64,000 bases of DNA from Gammaproteobacteria bacterium (GTDB lineage: Bacteria > Pseudomonadota > Gammaproteobacteria > Enterobacterales > Kangiellaceae): contig JABXHQ010000126.1 in the NCBI GenBank assembly GCA_013373545.1, forward strand, positions 25,772 through 89,771, read 5' to 3'. The translations under genes and the position numbers were made by a program. The number at the start of each line of letters is the position of its first letter. Position 1 is the stretch's first letter. This document shows positions 37,336 to 45,811 of the stretch, one piece after another. The notes under the pieces were generated by a model. The model saw only the letters and a list, made by a program, of their open reading frames with translations. It had not been told where the DNA came from and made no database searches.

Positions 37336-38154
37336 TTATAAGGCAGGCGAGTTGAGAATCAACTCTAGGACTAATTTACTGCCAAAGTAACCGAGGGACA
37401 ATAAAGCAAAGCCACCCAAGGTCCAGTGCGCCGCTTGACGTCCTCGCCAGCCTTTTAACCGATGGCCGATAATCAACACTGCAAATACTACCCAGGCAAG
37501 ACTGGACAAGACTAACTTGTGCAGCGGTTGTGGCGACAGGCTGGGATCGAGATAAGCAAATGCAATCAGTAGCGCCACGCTCATCAGTCCAAAGCCAAGC
37601 ATTAACAGCTGAAATAAAAAGCTTTCTAAGCTCTGTAAGGGAGGAAAGAACGAAGGGATATGGGTTGGATGCGAGCGCAGCTGGCGATCAGCAATAATCA
37701 CCAAAATCGCTTGAACCGATGCCAACATTAGCATTCCGGTGGCAATCATGGCGGCAAAAATATGAATCAGTGCTAACCATTGACCACTTAAATCAACGCT
37801 TTTCTCGCCAGGAAAAAGCAGGCTTAATGTGGTAGTTAACGCCGCAAAACTGCCAATAATGGCGATCATTAAGGTTACTGGGCGTTTTAGTGAGTTGAAC
37901 ATAAGTACCAAGAGTGCCAGCCAGTTGGTCAGCCCCATCATTAACCACAGGTTTAGATTTTGCTGACCACTATTGTCGATGGCCAGATACAGGTAAAAGC
38001 CATGGATGCCGATGGCGCTAAAAGTCAGCAGATTAAAGCCCGCGGGGCTATTCGCTTTGCTTCGCAACATGAGTAACGATGATGCGACGGCCATGAAGTA
38101 CAGGCAGACGGTGAAAAGACCGCTAATAACGGTAGGGTTTAGAGTCTGTTCCAT
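37336..38154 (-). CDS. ypjD: YpjD, CcsA/CcmC-like inner-membrane protein
   Basis: 272 residues with about eight membrane segments. The cytochrome c assembly-type fold is seen in the tail (WLALIHIFAAMIATGMLMLASVQAILVIIADRQL and LHKLVLSSLAWVVFAVLIIGHRLKGWRGRQAAHWTLGGF), with conserved histidines of the CcsA-like family. In E. coli YpjD works with CorB in magnesium handling; the same neighbourhood here (corB 48 bp downstream, ffh divergent) supports the assignment. Confidence 0.9.
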   Translation of the reverse strand: MEQTLNPTVISGLFTVCLYFMAVASSLLMLRSKANSPAGFNLLTFSAIGIHGFYLYLAIDNSGQQNLNLWLMMGLTNWLALLVLMFNSLKRPVTLMIAIIGSFAALTTTLSLLFPGEKSVDLSGQWLALIHIFAAMIATGMLMLASVQAILVIIADRQLRSHPTHIPSFFPPLQSLESFLFQLLMLGFGLMSVALLIAFAYLDPSLSPQPLHKLVLSSLAWVVFAVLIIGHRLKGWRGRQAAHWTLGGFALLSLGYFGSKLVLELILNSPAL

Positions 38155-38267
38155 GTCATCTCGTTAGTTTTGGTTATCTCACCCAGCAAAAGGTATGAGT
38201 ACAATCAATTTGCGTCTATAATACCGACCTTTATCTGTAATCATCAATAAACAAAGAGAATTTTTCA

Positions 38268-39656
38268 ATGTTTGATAACTTAAGTGATCGCCTGAGCCGG
38301 ACGTTAAAAAATATCAGTGGCAAAGGCCGAATCACCGAAGACAATATCAAAGATACCTTGCGCGAAGTTCGCATGGCCTTACTCGAGGCAGACGTTGCGC
38401 TGCCGGTAGTCAAAGACTTTATTGACGCGGTAAAACAGCGCAGCCTAGGGCAAGAAGTCGCTACAAGCCTGTCACCTGGCCAAGCGTTTATTAAAGTCGT
38501 TAATGATGAGTTGGTTAAGGCGATGGGCCAAGCCAATGACGGCTTAGACCTTGCGGCACAACCGCCAGCGATTATTTTAATGGCGGGCTTGCAAGGAGCG
38601 GGTAAGACCACCAGTACCGGTAAGTTAGCGCGTTACTTGAAAGAACGTGAGAAGAAATCGGTGTTAGTGGTGAGCGCAGACGTCTATCGTCCTGCGGCGA
38701 TCAAACAGTTAGAAACCGTTGCCGGCCAAGTCGGTGCTGAGTTCTTCCCAAGTTCGAGTGAGCAAAAGCCAGTTGCCATTGCGACTGCGGCGATTGAGCA
38801 CGCACGGAAAAAATTTATTGATGTAGTCATTGTGGATACCGCCGGTCGTTTAGCGGTCGATGAAGCCATGATGAGTGAAATCAAACAGTTGCACCAAACC
38901 ATCAATCCGGTGGAAACCCTATTTGTGGTCGATAGTATGACCGGGCAAGATGCGGCCAACACTGCAAAGGCCTTTAATGACGCCTTAGCGCTAACCGGTG
39001 TGATCTTGACCAAAGCGGATGGTGATGCACGGGGCGGTGCTGCGTTATCGATTCGTCACATTACCGGTAAGCCAATTAAGTTTATGGGGATCGGCGAAAA
39101 GCTTGATGCGTTGGAGCCGTTTCATCCCGATCGGGTTGCGTCGCGTATTCTCGGCATGGGTGATGTGCTCTCGTTAATTGAAGAAGTTGAGCGCAAAGTT
39201 GATAAGAAAAAAGCGGAGAAGCTGGCTAAGAAAGTCATCAAAGGCAGTGGCTTCGATCTAGAAGATTTCCGTGAACAATTGCAGCAGATGAAAAATATGG
39301 GTGGCATGGCTGGGCTACTCGACAAGTTGCCGGGTATGGGACAAATTCCGGAAGCCGCGAAAGCACAGATTATGAACGATAAGTCGACGATTCAAATGGA
39401 AGCGATCATCAACTCAATGACCAAGCAAGAGCGCAGCCACCCAGACTTAATTAAAGGATCGCGTAAACGCCGTATTGCGGCGGGCTCAGGCACTCAAATT
39501 CAAGATGTTAACCGCCTGCTGAAACAGTTTAAGCAAATGCAAAAAATGATGAAGAAAATGAAAGGGAAAGGCGGCATGATGAAAATGATGCGCGGGATGA
39601 AAGGAATGATGCCTCCCGGGGGCGGCTTCCCTCCATTTGGCGGCGGAATGCGTTAG
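38268..39656 (+). CDS. ffh: Signal recognition particle GTPase Ffh
   Basis: 462 residues. N domain (1-90), GTPase G domain with GLQGAGKTTSTGKLARYL, VDTAGRLAVDEAMM, TKADGDARGGAALS, and the methionine-rich M domain ending in KMMKKMKGKGGMMKMMRGMKGMMPPGG, which binds 4.5S RNA and signal peptides. Targets inner-membrane proteins co-translationally. TATAAT (38217-38222) is a candidate -10 without a convincing -35. Divergent from ypjD. Confidence 0.97.
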   Translation: MFDNLSDRLSRTLKNISGKGRITEDNIKDTLREVRMALLEADVALPVVKDFIDAVKQRSLGQEVATSLSPGQAFIKVVNDELVKAMGQANDGLDLAAQPPAIILMAGLQGAGKTTSTGKLARYLKEREKKSVLVVSADVYRPAAIKQLETVAGQVGAEFFPSSSEQKPVAIATAAIEHARKKFIDVVIVDTAGRLAVDEAMMSEIKQLHQTINPVETLFVVDSMTGQDAANTAKAFNDALALTGVILTKADGDARGGAALSIRHITGKPIKFMGIGEKLDALEPFHPDRVASRILGMGDVLSLIEEVERKVDKKKAEKLAKKVIKGSGFDLEDFREQLQQMKNMGGMAGLLDKLPGMGQIPEAAKAQIMNDKSTIQMEAIINSMTKQERSHPDLIKGSRKRRIAAGSGTQIQDVNRLLKQFKQMQKMMKKMKGKGGMMKMMRGMKGMMPPGGGFPPFGGGMR

Positions 39657-39744
39657 CGGTTACTTACATTTCGGCGGTTTTCAGCGAATTTGGCTAAAAA
39701 TCGCCGACTGTTCAAAAATAACCCATAAAAACCATTAAAAAAGG

Positions 39745-39773
39745 TTTCCAAAAGTCACTTTTGGCGCTAAAAT
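39745..39773 (+). promoter_or_regulatory. Promoter of the rpsP-rimM-trmD-rplS operon
   Basis: TTTCCA (39745-39750, four of six) and TAAAAT (39768-39773, five of six) at 17-bp spacing, about 95 bp upstream of rpsP. Confidence 0.5.
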
Positions 39774-39867
39774 GCGCGTCCTTTAAATTAAGGGCAAGAT
39801 ACAGTTCGCCCTCAATCAAAGACTAAAACCGCGAGATGCGGACTAAACACTAGAGGATTTTGAACGC

Positions 39868-40116
39868 ATGGTTACCATTCGTTTAGCACGTGGCGGTTCT
39901 AAAAAGCGCCCATTTTATCATGTTGTTGTTGCCGACAAGCGTTGTAAGCGCGATGGTCGTTTTATCGAGCGTATTGGCTTCTTCAACCCTGTTGCACGTG
40001 GTCAAGAAGAGAAGCTTCGCCTTGATCTAGAGCGTATTGAACACTGGCAAAGCAAAGGTGCTCAAGCGACTGATCGCGTAGCTCAGCTAATTAAAACTGC
40101 GCGCAAAGCAGCTTAA
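39868..40116 (+). CDS. rpsP: 30S ribosomal protein S16
   Basis: 82 residues; [40 protein letters not shown] is the S16 signature. Preceded by AGAGGATTTTGAACGC. First gene of the conserved rpsP-rimM-trmD-rplS operon. Confidence 0.98.
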   Translation: MVTIRLARGGSKKRPFYHVVVADKRCKRDGRFIERIGFFNPVARGQEEKLRLDLERIEHWQSKGAQATDRVAQLIKTARKAA

Positions 40117-40136
40117 TTGCCCGAGCGGACAAAGTG

Positions 40137-40664
40137 ATGGCCGAAGAAATTGTCGTAATAGGCAAAATAACTTCGGCTTTTGGAGTTAAGGGTGCGGTTA
40201 AAGTATTTTCTTATACGAAGCCGCGGCTGAACATACTCAACTACAGTCCCTGGCTTTTAAAGCTCAACGGCCAATGGCAATCGATTGAGCGCAAAAGTGG
40301 ACGGCAGCAAGGCAAGACGATTGCGGCAGAACTAAAAGGGATTGCGACCCGCGACCAAGCAGAAGCTTTGGCTGGGGTTGAAATAGGCATTACCAGTGAG
40401 CAGTTACCGACACTGGATAATGACGAGTTTTATTGGCGTGACCTAGAAGGGATGCGCGTCATTAACTCGGAAAACATTGACTTTGGAATTGTCAGTCATT
40501 TAATTGAAACCGGCTCCAATGATGTTTTGGTGGTCCGAGAAACGGCTGAGCAAGCGCAAGGTAAAAAACGTGTTGAGCGCATGATACCCTTCACTGAAGA
40601 TGCGGTGTTAACGGTCGACAAAGAAGGCGGTTTGATTACTGTTGAGTGGGATGCCGACTTCTAA
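40137..40664 (+). CDS. rimM: Ribosome maturation factor RimM
   Basis: 175 residues from ATG 40137 (GTG 40134 would add one Met). Helps 16S rRNA 3' domain maturation by binding S19. [22 protein letters not shown] and the PRC-barrel block [13 protein letters not shown], then [16 protein letters not shown] and ITVEWDADF at the end, are characteristic. 20 bp after rpsP; its last 14 bases overlap the trmD start, implying coupled translation. Confidence 0.96.
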   Translation: MAEEIVVIGKITSAFGVKGAVKVFSYTKPRLNILNYSPWLLKLNGQWQSIERKSGRQQGKTIAAELKGIATRDQAEALAGVEIGITSEQLPTLDNDEFYWRDLEGMRVINSENIDFGIVSHLIETGSNDVLVVRETAEQAQGKKRVERMIPFTEDAVLTVDKEGGLITVEWDADF

Positions 40665-41430
40665 AGCAACACCATTGAATGTGTGCTGCGTCTCTTTGTT
40701 TCCGGAGATGTTTGCCGCCATTACCGAGTACGGTGTCAGTGGTCGAGCAGTGCGCGCACAACAAGTTGCAGTGACGGTGATAAACCCGCGCGACTTTACC
40801 ACAGACAAACATCGAACTGTGGATGACCGACCCTACGGTGGCGGTCCGGGTATGTTGATGAAAGTAGAGCCCTTAGCGAAAGCCATTGGCGCTGCTAAAC
40901 AACAGTTACTGTCACAGCATAGCCAACAGCCCTATGTGGTGTATTTGTCGCCGCAGGGAAAGCGATTGACGCAAAGCGATGTATCGCGATTGCGTCAGAA
41001 GCAGAATTTAGTATTAGTCGCTGGTCGTTATGAAGGTATCGATGAGCGTCTAATTGAGTCGCAGGTTGATGAAGAAATCTCCATCGGCGACTTTGTGTTA
41101 AGCGGCGGTGAGTTACCGGCGATGACACTGATTGATGCAATGATTCGTACTGTGCCCGGTGTATTAGGGCACGCGGATTCAGCAACCGAAGATTCGTTCG
41201 CAGATGGTTTGCTGGATTGTCCGCATTACACTCGACCTGAGCAATTAGCAGGTAAAGAGGTACCGACGGTTTTACTTAGTGGTGATCACGAGCGAATCCG
41301 AAGGTGGCGACTAAAACAAGCCCTTGGGCGAACTTGGTTGCGGCGACCTGATTTACTAGAGGGTCGAACATTAACCGCAGAACAAGCGGAATTATTGCAG
41401 CAATTTAAACAAGAATTGCAACAGAATTAA
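40651..41430 (+). CDS. trmD: tRNA (guanine37-N1)-methyltransferase
   Basis: Methylates G37 of tRNAs with G36, preventing frameshifts. The knot-fold SPOUT motifs are [54 protein letters not shown] and [17 protein letters not shown] 40651 is used (259 residues); the track's TTG 40642 lies deeper in rimM. Slightly longer at the N-terminus than E. coli TrmD. Confidence 0.96.
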   Translation: MPTSKATPLNVCCVSLFPEMFAAITEYGVSGRAVRAQQVAVTVINPRDFTTDKHRTVDDRPYGGGPGMLMKVEPLAKAIGAAKQQLLSQHSQQPYVVYLSPQGKRLTQSDVSRLRQKQNLVLVAGRYEGIDERLIESQVDEEISIGDFVLSGGELPAMTLIDAMIRTVPGVLGHADSATEDSFADGLLDCPHYTRPEQLAGKEVPTVLLSGDHERIRRWRLKQALGRTWLRRPDLLEGRTLTAEQAELLQQFKQELQQN

Positions 41431-41466
41431 CTTTTTAAAATTAACATGTGATATCAGGAGTGGGCC

Positions 41467-41820
41467 ATGAGTAAGATCATCGCTGAACTGGAAAAAGAGC
41501 AAATCAACAAAGAAATCCCTGTGTTTGGCGCAGGTGATACTGTTGTTGTACAAGTAAAAGTAAAAGACGGCGACCGTGAGCGTTTACAGGCCTTCGAAGG
41601 TGTTGTAATTGCAAAGCGTAACCGTGGTTTAAACTCATCGTTTACCGTTCGTAAAATTTCGTCAGGTGTTGGCGTTGAGCGTGCTTTTCAAACTTACAGC
41701 CCGTTGGTTGATAGCATTGAAGTTAAGCGTCGCGGTGATGTAAACAAAGCTAAGTTATACTACTTGCGTGAGCGTTCAGGTAAGTCTGCACGTATCAAAG
41801 AGAAGCTTGATACTAAATAA
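41467..41820 (+). CDS. rplS: 50S ribosomal protein L19
   Basis: 117 residues; [35 protein letters not shown] and [21 protein letters not shown] are L19 signatures. AGGAGTGGGCC precedes the ATG. Last gene of the operon, followed by a strong terminator. Confidence 0.98.
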   Translation: MSKIIAELEKEQINKEIPVFGAGDTVVVQVKVKDGDRERLQAFEGVVIAKRNRGLNSSFTVRKISSGVGVERAFQTYSPLVDSIEVKRRGDVNKAKLYYLRERSGKSARIKEKLDTK

Positions 41821-41840
41821 TATTTAGTCTTCTAGTGTTT

Positions 41841-41868
41841 AAAAAGGCGCCTTTTTTGGCGCCTTTTT
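41841..41868 (+). terminator. Rho-independent terminator of the rpsP-rplS operon
   Basis: AAAAAGGCGCC (41841-41851), six T, GGCGCC and then TTTTT; the complete A/T flanks allow an 11-bp stem. Confidence 0.93.
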
Positions 41869-41968
41869 GCGTTGCGCGGATAAAAGCTGAGCCTTAGAGT
41901 ACTTTCGCCTCTGCAGCCGGTCGATTACACTGAAGGCAAGTAATTTCAATGAGTAGCGTAAACGCCTT

Positions 41969-42457
41969 ATGCAAATAACGGATTCTTCGCAGCAATCGTT
42001 TTTCTTCGAATCGCCGGTGGGTCGGTTGCGCATCGATGACAATGGTATGGCGGTAACGGCCATCGATTTTTGCTTTACGGCCACCCATAAGGAACCGGCG
42101 GCTCAACCCCAAACTGCGTTACAGCGCCAGATTGCACTGCAACTCCAAGAGTATTTTCAACAGCAACGCAAAGTATTTTCGCTGCCTATTGAACTGCAAG
42201 TTACGCCGTTTCAACAGCGAGTACTAAAGGCCTTAATGAATATCGATTATGCGGCAACGGTTACTTACGGTGCCCTAGCGCATCAGTTGCAATCCCATGC
42301 ACGGGCAATTGGTGGCGCCTGCCGGCGCAATCCCATTCCAATCATCATTCCCTGCCATCGAGTGGTGGCCGCTAGTGGATTAGGTGGATTCTCAGGTGCC
42401 GTTGACGGACCCTTGGTGCAAAGCAAACAATGGTTGTTGCAGCATGAGCAAAAATAG
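41969..42457 (+). CDS. ogt: Methylated-DNA-protein cysteine methyltransferase
   Basis: Suicide repair of O6-methylguanine. IPIIIPCHRVVAASGLGGFSG contains the active-site PCHRV; TPFQQRVLKALMNIDYAATVTYGALA is the helix-turn-helix part. 162 residues, Ogt-type length, without an Ada regulatory domain. The gene's last 14 bases overlap xerD, so the two are coupled. Confidence 0.93.
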   Translation: MQITDSSQQSFFFESPVGRLRIDDNGMAVTAIDFCFTATHKEPAAQPQTALQRQIALQLQEYFQQQRKVFSLPIELQVTPFQQRVLKALMNIDYAATVTYGALAHQLQSHARAIGGACRRNPIPIIIPCHRVVAASGLGGFSGAVDGPLVQSKQWLLQHEQK

Positions 42458-43349
42458 CCCTGAGCAGCCGGCAGAAATTGCCGCGTTCATTGACTACTTA
42501 TGGGTTGAGCAAGGACTTAGTGATAATACTCTAAGCAGTTATCGCAATGATCTCAGTAAATTTGCCGAGTGGCTAACTAAACAATCGCTTGGCTTAACCG
42601 ACGTTACTGTGGATCGACTGCAAGATTATTTGGCCTGGCGCTACCAGCAATCACTGTCGGCGCGCTCAACCGCACGTTTCTTATCCACTGTTCGTCGCTT
42701 TTACGGTTATTGTGTGAACCATGGGATCATGCGCGAAGATCCTAGCCTTACCATTACCTCGCCGCGTTTAGGTAAGGCGTTGCCTCACACTTTATCCGAG
42801 CGGGAAACTGAACGGCTGTTACAAGCCCCGGACCCGGAACTGGCGATTGGTTTACGTGACATAGCGATGATTGAGCTGATGTATTCAAGCGGCTTGCGAG
42901 TGAGCGAGTTGATTAGTTTAGAGCTCAGCCAAATAAGCTTACGGCAAGGTGTCTTGCGAGTGCTGGGGAAAGGCAGTAAAGAGCGGTTAGTGCCGGTGGG
43001 GGAGCAAGCATTACTTGCCGTAGAAGCGTATTTAGCGAAGGCACGGCCAGAGTTATTAAAACAGCAATCGGTGAACACGGTATTTTTAAGTGGGCGTGGT
43101 CAACAAATGACGCGCCAAACATTTTGGTATCGCATTAAGCACTACGCTAAACAAGCTGGGATAACGAAACACCTGTCGCCGCATACTTTGCGGCATGCAT
43201 TTGCCACGCATTTACTTAATCATGGCGCCGATTTACGGACGCTGCAGATGCTGTTAGGGCATTCAGATCTCTCAACGACCCAGATTTATACCTATGTTGC
43301 CAAAGAGCGTTTGAAGCAACTTCATCAATCACATCACCCGCGTGGGTAA
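42444..43349 (+). CDS. xerD: Site-specific tyrosine recombinase XerD
   Basis: Resolves chromosome dimers at dif together with XerC. 301 residues from ATG 42444; the track start (42384) lies inside ogt. Catalytic residues: MYSSGLRVSEL (Arg), LGKGSKERLVPV (Lys), LSPHTLRHAFATHLL (His-x-x-Arg), LQMLLGHSDLSTTQIYTYV (His and Tyr). The N-terminal core-binding domain covers residues 1-95. Spelling LLGHSDLSTTQIYTYVAKERL is XerD rather than XerC, as is the dsbC-recJ neighbourhood. Confidence 0.95.
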   Translation: MSKNSPEQPAEIAAFIDYLWVEQGLSDNTLSSYRNDLSKFAEWLTKQSLGLTDVTVDRLQDYLAWRYQQSLSARSTARFLSTVRRFYGYCVNHGIMREDPSLTITSPRLGKALPHTLSERETERLLQAPDPELAIGLRDIAMIELMYSSGLRVSELISLELSQISLRQGVLRVLGKGSKERLVPVGEQALLAVEAYLAKARPELLKQQSVNTVFLSGRGQQMTRQTFWYRIKHYAKQAGITKHLSPHTLRHAFATHLLNHGADLRTLQMLLGHSDLSTTQIYTYVAKERLKQLHQSHHPRG

Positions 43350-43511
43350 TAAGAACTGTTACAAAGTATTGCCATTATCCGTTTATCTGTGAAATGTCGC
43401 TAGTTAGTCACAAATTGGTACTATGCTGGGTTCCTCTCCGGCGCTAGGTGAGTATAATGCTGAGAAAGTAAGGCGTAATTGCCTGGTTAATCGATCATAA
43501 AGAGTATTCAA

Positions 43512-44522
43512 ATGTTGCAATCGAATTCTATTAAATGGCTCCTGTTAAGCGCATCCGCAATGGCTCTATCGGCCTGTTCCGAATCGGATACGGCGGTTTC
43601 CAAGCCGCAACAAGCCAAAGCCGCTCAAGTCGAAACGCAGCAGCCAGCGGTAAAGGTTACCAGTGCGGCTGGTGCGAGTCCTTCCGTCGCACAACCCGCT
43701 CCGGAAACCGGTGCAGCTGAGCCGACGAATCCAAGCGTAGCGGTTGAAAAAGCCAGCGATACTAGCGAAGAAGCGGCGGCTTTGAACAGTGCTCAACCGG
43801 CACCCAGTGAAGATGCGGCAGCAACAGAAGCGCGTTTGCGCCGAGTGATTGCGCAACAGGTGGGTAATGTTCCGATTGACCGAATTAGCCCCAGCCGTTT
43901 ACCAGGCATTTACGAAGTGGTTGCTGCACGCCAAGTGATTTATATCTCCGACGACGGTCGGTTCCTTTTTCCCGGACCTTTATTGGAAGTTTCGCAAGGA
44001 CAATTGGTTAGTTTGACTGAAGCCACCCTGCGCGAAATCGATATGGAAAAAGCGCCCCAACGTGCGGAGCTGATTAGTCAGGTCGCGGAAGAAAATATGG
44101 TGATCTTCAAAGCTCCGAAAGAACAATACGTGTTAACCGTTTTTACCGATGTTAACTGCGTTTATTGCCGCAAATTGCATGAAAACATGCAAGGCTATTT
44201 GGATCGAGGAATTACCGTTCGCTATCTAGCCTTTCCGCGTGACGGAATTGGCTCGGCCGCTTACAACAAGTTAGTGTCGGTTTGGTGTGCCAAAGATCGG
44301 CAGTTGGCGATGGACAACGCCAAGCTTCATAATAAGTTTAGCGCGACGACTTGTGATAACCCGGTTGCCGATCAATATTCATTAACTCGACAAATGGGGC
44401 TTAATGGTACGCCGGCAATTATTTTAGCTAATGGTGAGTTGATCAGTGGTTTTATGGAGCCAGAGCGATTAATTACCTACTTAAATAGTAAAGCGAACAC
44501 TCAAGTATCTGAAAACCGTTAG
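43512..44522 (+). CDS. dsbC: DsbC-type disulfide isomerase, predicted lipoprotein with long linker
   Basis: Thioredoxin-fold isomerase with FTDVNCVYCRKLHENM (CxxC active site) and GLNGTPAIILANG (cis-Pro loop); a second disulfide pair is likely between VWCAKDR and ATTCDNP. The N-terminal dimerisation domain is IAQQVGNVPIDRISPSRLPGIYEV. Unlike E. coli DsbC (about 236 residues), this is 336 residues: a lipobox (MALSAC, Cys22) followed by about 80 residues of Ala/Pro/Glu/Ser-rich linker. It should sit on the periplasmic face of a membrane. 162 bp after xerD, with a TATAAT at 43453-43458. Confidence 0.92.
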   Translation: MLQSNSIKWLLLSASAMALSACSESDTAVSKPQQAKAAQVETQQPAVKVTSAAGASPSVAQPAPETGAAEPTNPSVAVEKASDTSEEAAALNSAQPAPSEDAAATEARLRRVIAQQVGNVPIDRISPSRLPGIYEVVAARQVIYISDDGRFLFPGPLLEVSQGQLVSLTEATLREIDMEKAPQRAELISQVAEENMVIFKAPKEQYVLTVFTDVNCVYCRKLHENMQGYLDRGITVRYLAFPRDGIGSAAYNKLVSVWCAKDRQLAMDNAKLHNKFSATTCDNPVADQYSLTRQMGLNGTPAIILANGELISGFMEPERLITYLNSKANTQVSENR

Positions 44523-44588
44523 TTTTCAATCCGCAGGGCTCGGTCTGAGTCCTGCTTCTTTTATTCTGTTTGGCATTATCGGCAGAAA

Positions 44589-44954
44589 CTAATAAATTAT
44601 CGCCACTACGCTGCGCGATTCACTGGAAAGAATACTGAAAGTACGACAGGCAGCCGGAGAGGTCATGCACTCAATGCCAATTCCTTGACGATTGATTTCG
44701 TCAATTAATGTCACCGGCAAAAAAACTGCGCTCTGGCCGCTACCAATTAAGATCACTTCAGGCGCCATTTGCATGATTGCTTGTAATGAGTTAATCGACA
44801 ACTCAGCAACACTCGGCGGTACTGGTATCGAAAGCAGTTGCTCGAGACTTATCACCACAGGTAAGCTATGCGTTTGTCCATTAATGATAATAACGTTATC
44901 AGCATAACGCTCAACAACCAAGCTGTGACTGCTTTTTTCGAGTTCTATTTTCAT
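44589..44954 (-). CDS. Mth938/DUF498-like protein
   Basis: 121 residues from ATG 44954 (MKIELEKSSHSLVVERY); the track's 44990 start adds 12 unrelated residues. VVERYADNVIIINGQTHSLPVVIS and APEVILIGSGQSAVFLPVTLIDEINRQGIGIECMTSPAACRTFSIL match the Mth938 fold family (related to mitochondrial NDUFAF3), which has no settled bacterial function. Antisense to its neighbours between dsbC and the 45005 gene; divergent from it with a 50-bp gap. Confidence 0.82.
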   Translation of the reverse strand: MKIELEKSSHSLVVERYADNVIIINGQTHSLPVVISLEQLLSIPVPPSVAELSINSLQAIMQMAPEVILIGSGQSAVFLPVTLIDEINRQGIGIECMTSPAACRTFSILSSESRSVVAIIY

Positions 44955-45004
44955 TTCTGGAACCCTATTTTGGCTAAACTTTATCATCAATTACAACGAG
45001 CTCA

Positions 45005-45811
45005 ATGAAGAATAGCAAGCATTTTCCAGAACATATTTATATTCCATACCTCGATCGCTTGCAGCAAAGTTTAGCATCTGACTGTGGCCGTGGCCGCTGG
45101 CATAAGATTCGCCGGCGCTTGTTTAAATCGGCTCAGCATTCTGATGCAGCGCAAGCGCTGTCGAAGCAATCGTTCACACAACAATCACTTCCGCAGCAAG
45201 CTTTGATGGATGCTAACTGGCAAATTCCAGCGCAACATCAGGTATTAACTCTGCATTTATATGAGTGTGCAATTGAGCACAGTGGTATTCGAGTTGATCG
45301 AGTATTGGCCAAATCTTCATGGCAACCAGCAATTTCTGCGGTGTTAAACAACGCACTCAAAACTTATGGAGAGGTGATCGAGAATGCTCAAGGCCTGTTT
45401 TTAGTTAGTGCACAAGGTCCGAGCGAACACTGGCCCAATATTGTTGATCTGATTGGCCAGAATTTATTCTCAGTAGCAAATTTGCAACGCGAAAATATTG
45501 CGTTTTTCCAGATTATCAATGAAGCCCAAATGATGCTTAAAAATGAGCTAGATATTGATTTTGGGGTCTGGTTGGAACCGGTTTCGGCGTGGCACTTAGA
45601 GACGGCCAACTTTTTTTACCGAGGTATTGGGTATTGGCTGCAAGCCGATCGCGAGCTATTGCTTGAGTGGTTTGAACAACTTCCCATTGAAATCGAGAGC
45701 CTTATCAGTGGCGCTGACAATGCACTAGCGCTGTGCAGTGAGGATTCGTACTGGCCGGCCAAAGTAATGAATCAATGGTTAGTAAGAAAAGGTATCTTTC
45801 GTGTTAATTAA
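45005..45811 (+). CDS. Protein of unknown function upstream of recJ
   Basis: 268 residues, soluble, no signal peptide. Features: basic N-terminal part with Gln-rich repeats (SKQSFTQQSLPQQAL), then FGVWLEPVSAWHLETANFFYRGIGYWLQADRELLLEWFEQLP. I see no named domain. The last 11 bases overlap the GTG of recJ, so the two are translated together; a link to recJ's single-strand exonuclease role is only positional inference. Confidence 0.72.
   Translation: MKNSKHFPEHIYIPYLDRLQQSLASDCGRGRWHKIRRRLFKSAQHSDAAQALSKQSFTQQSLPQQALMDANWQIPAQHQVLTLHLYECAIEHSGIRVDRVLAKSSWQPAISAVLNNALKTYGEVIENAQGLFLVSAQGPSEHWPNIVDLIGQNLFSVANLQRENIAFFQIINEAQMMLKNELDIDFGVWLEPVSAWHLETANFFYRGIGYWLQADRELLLEWFEQLPIEIESLISGADNALALCSEDSYWPAKVMNQWLVRKGIFRVN

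Noticed and set aside
42384-42443. N-terminal extension of XerD in the track
   Set aside because: It lies inside ogt and does not resemble XerD.
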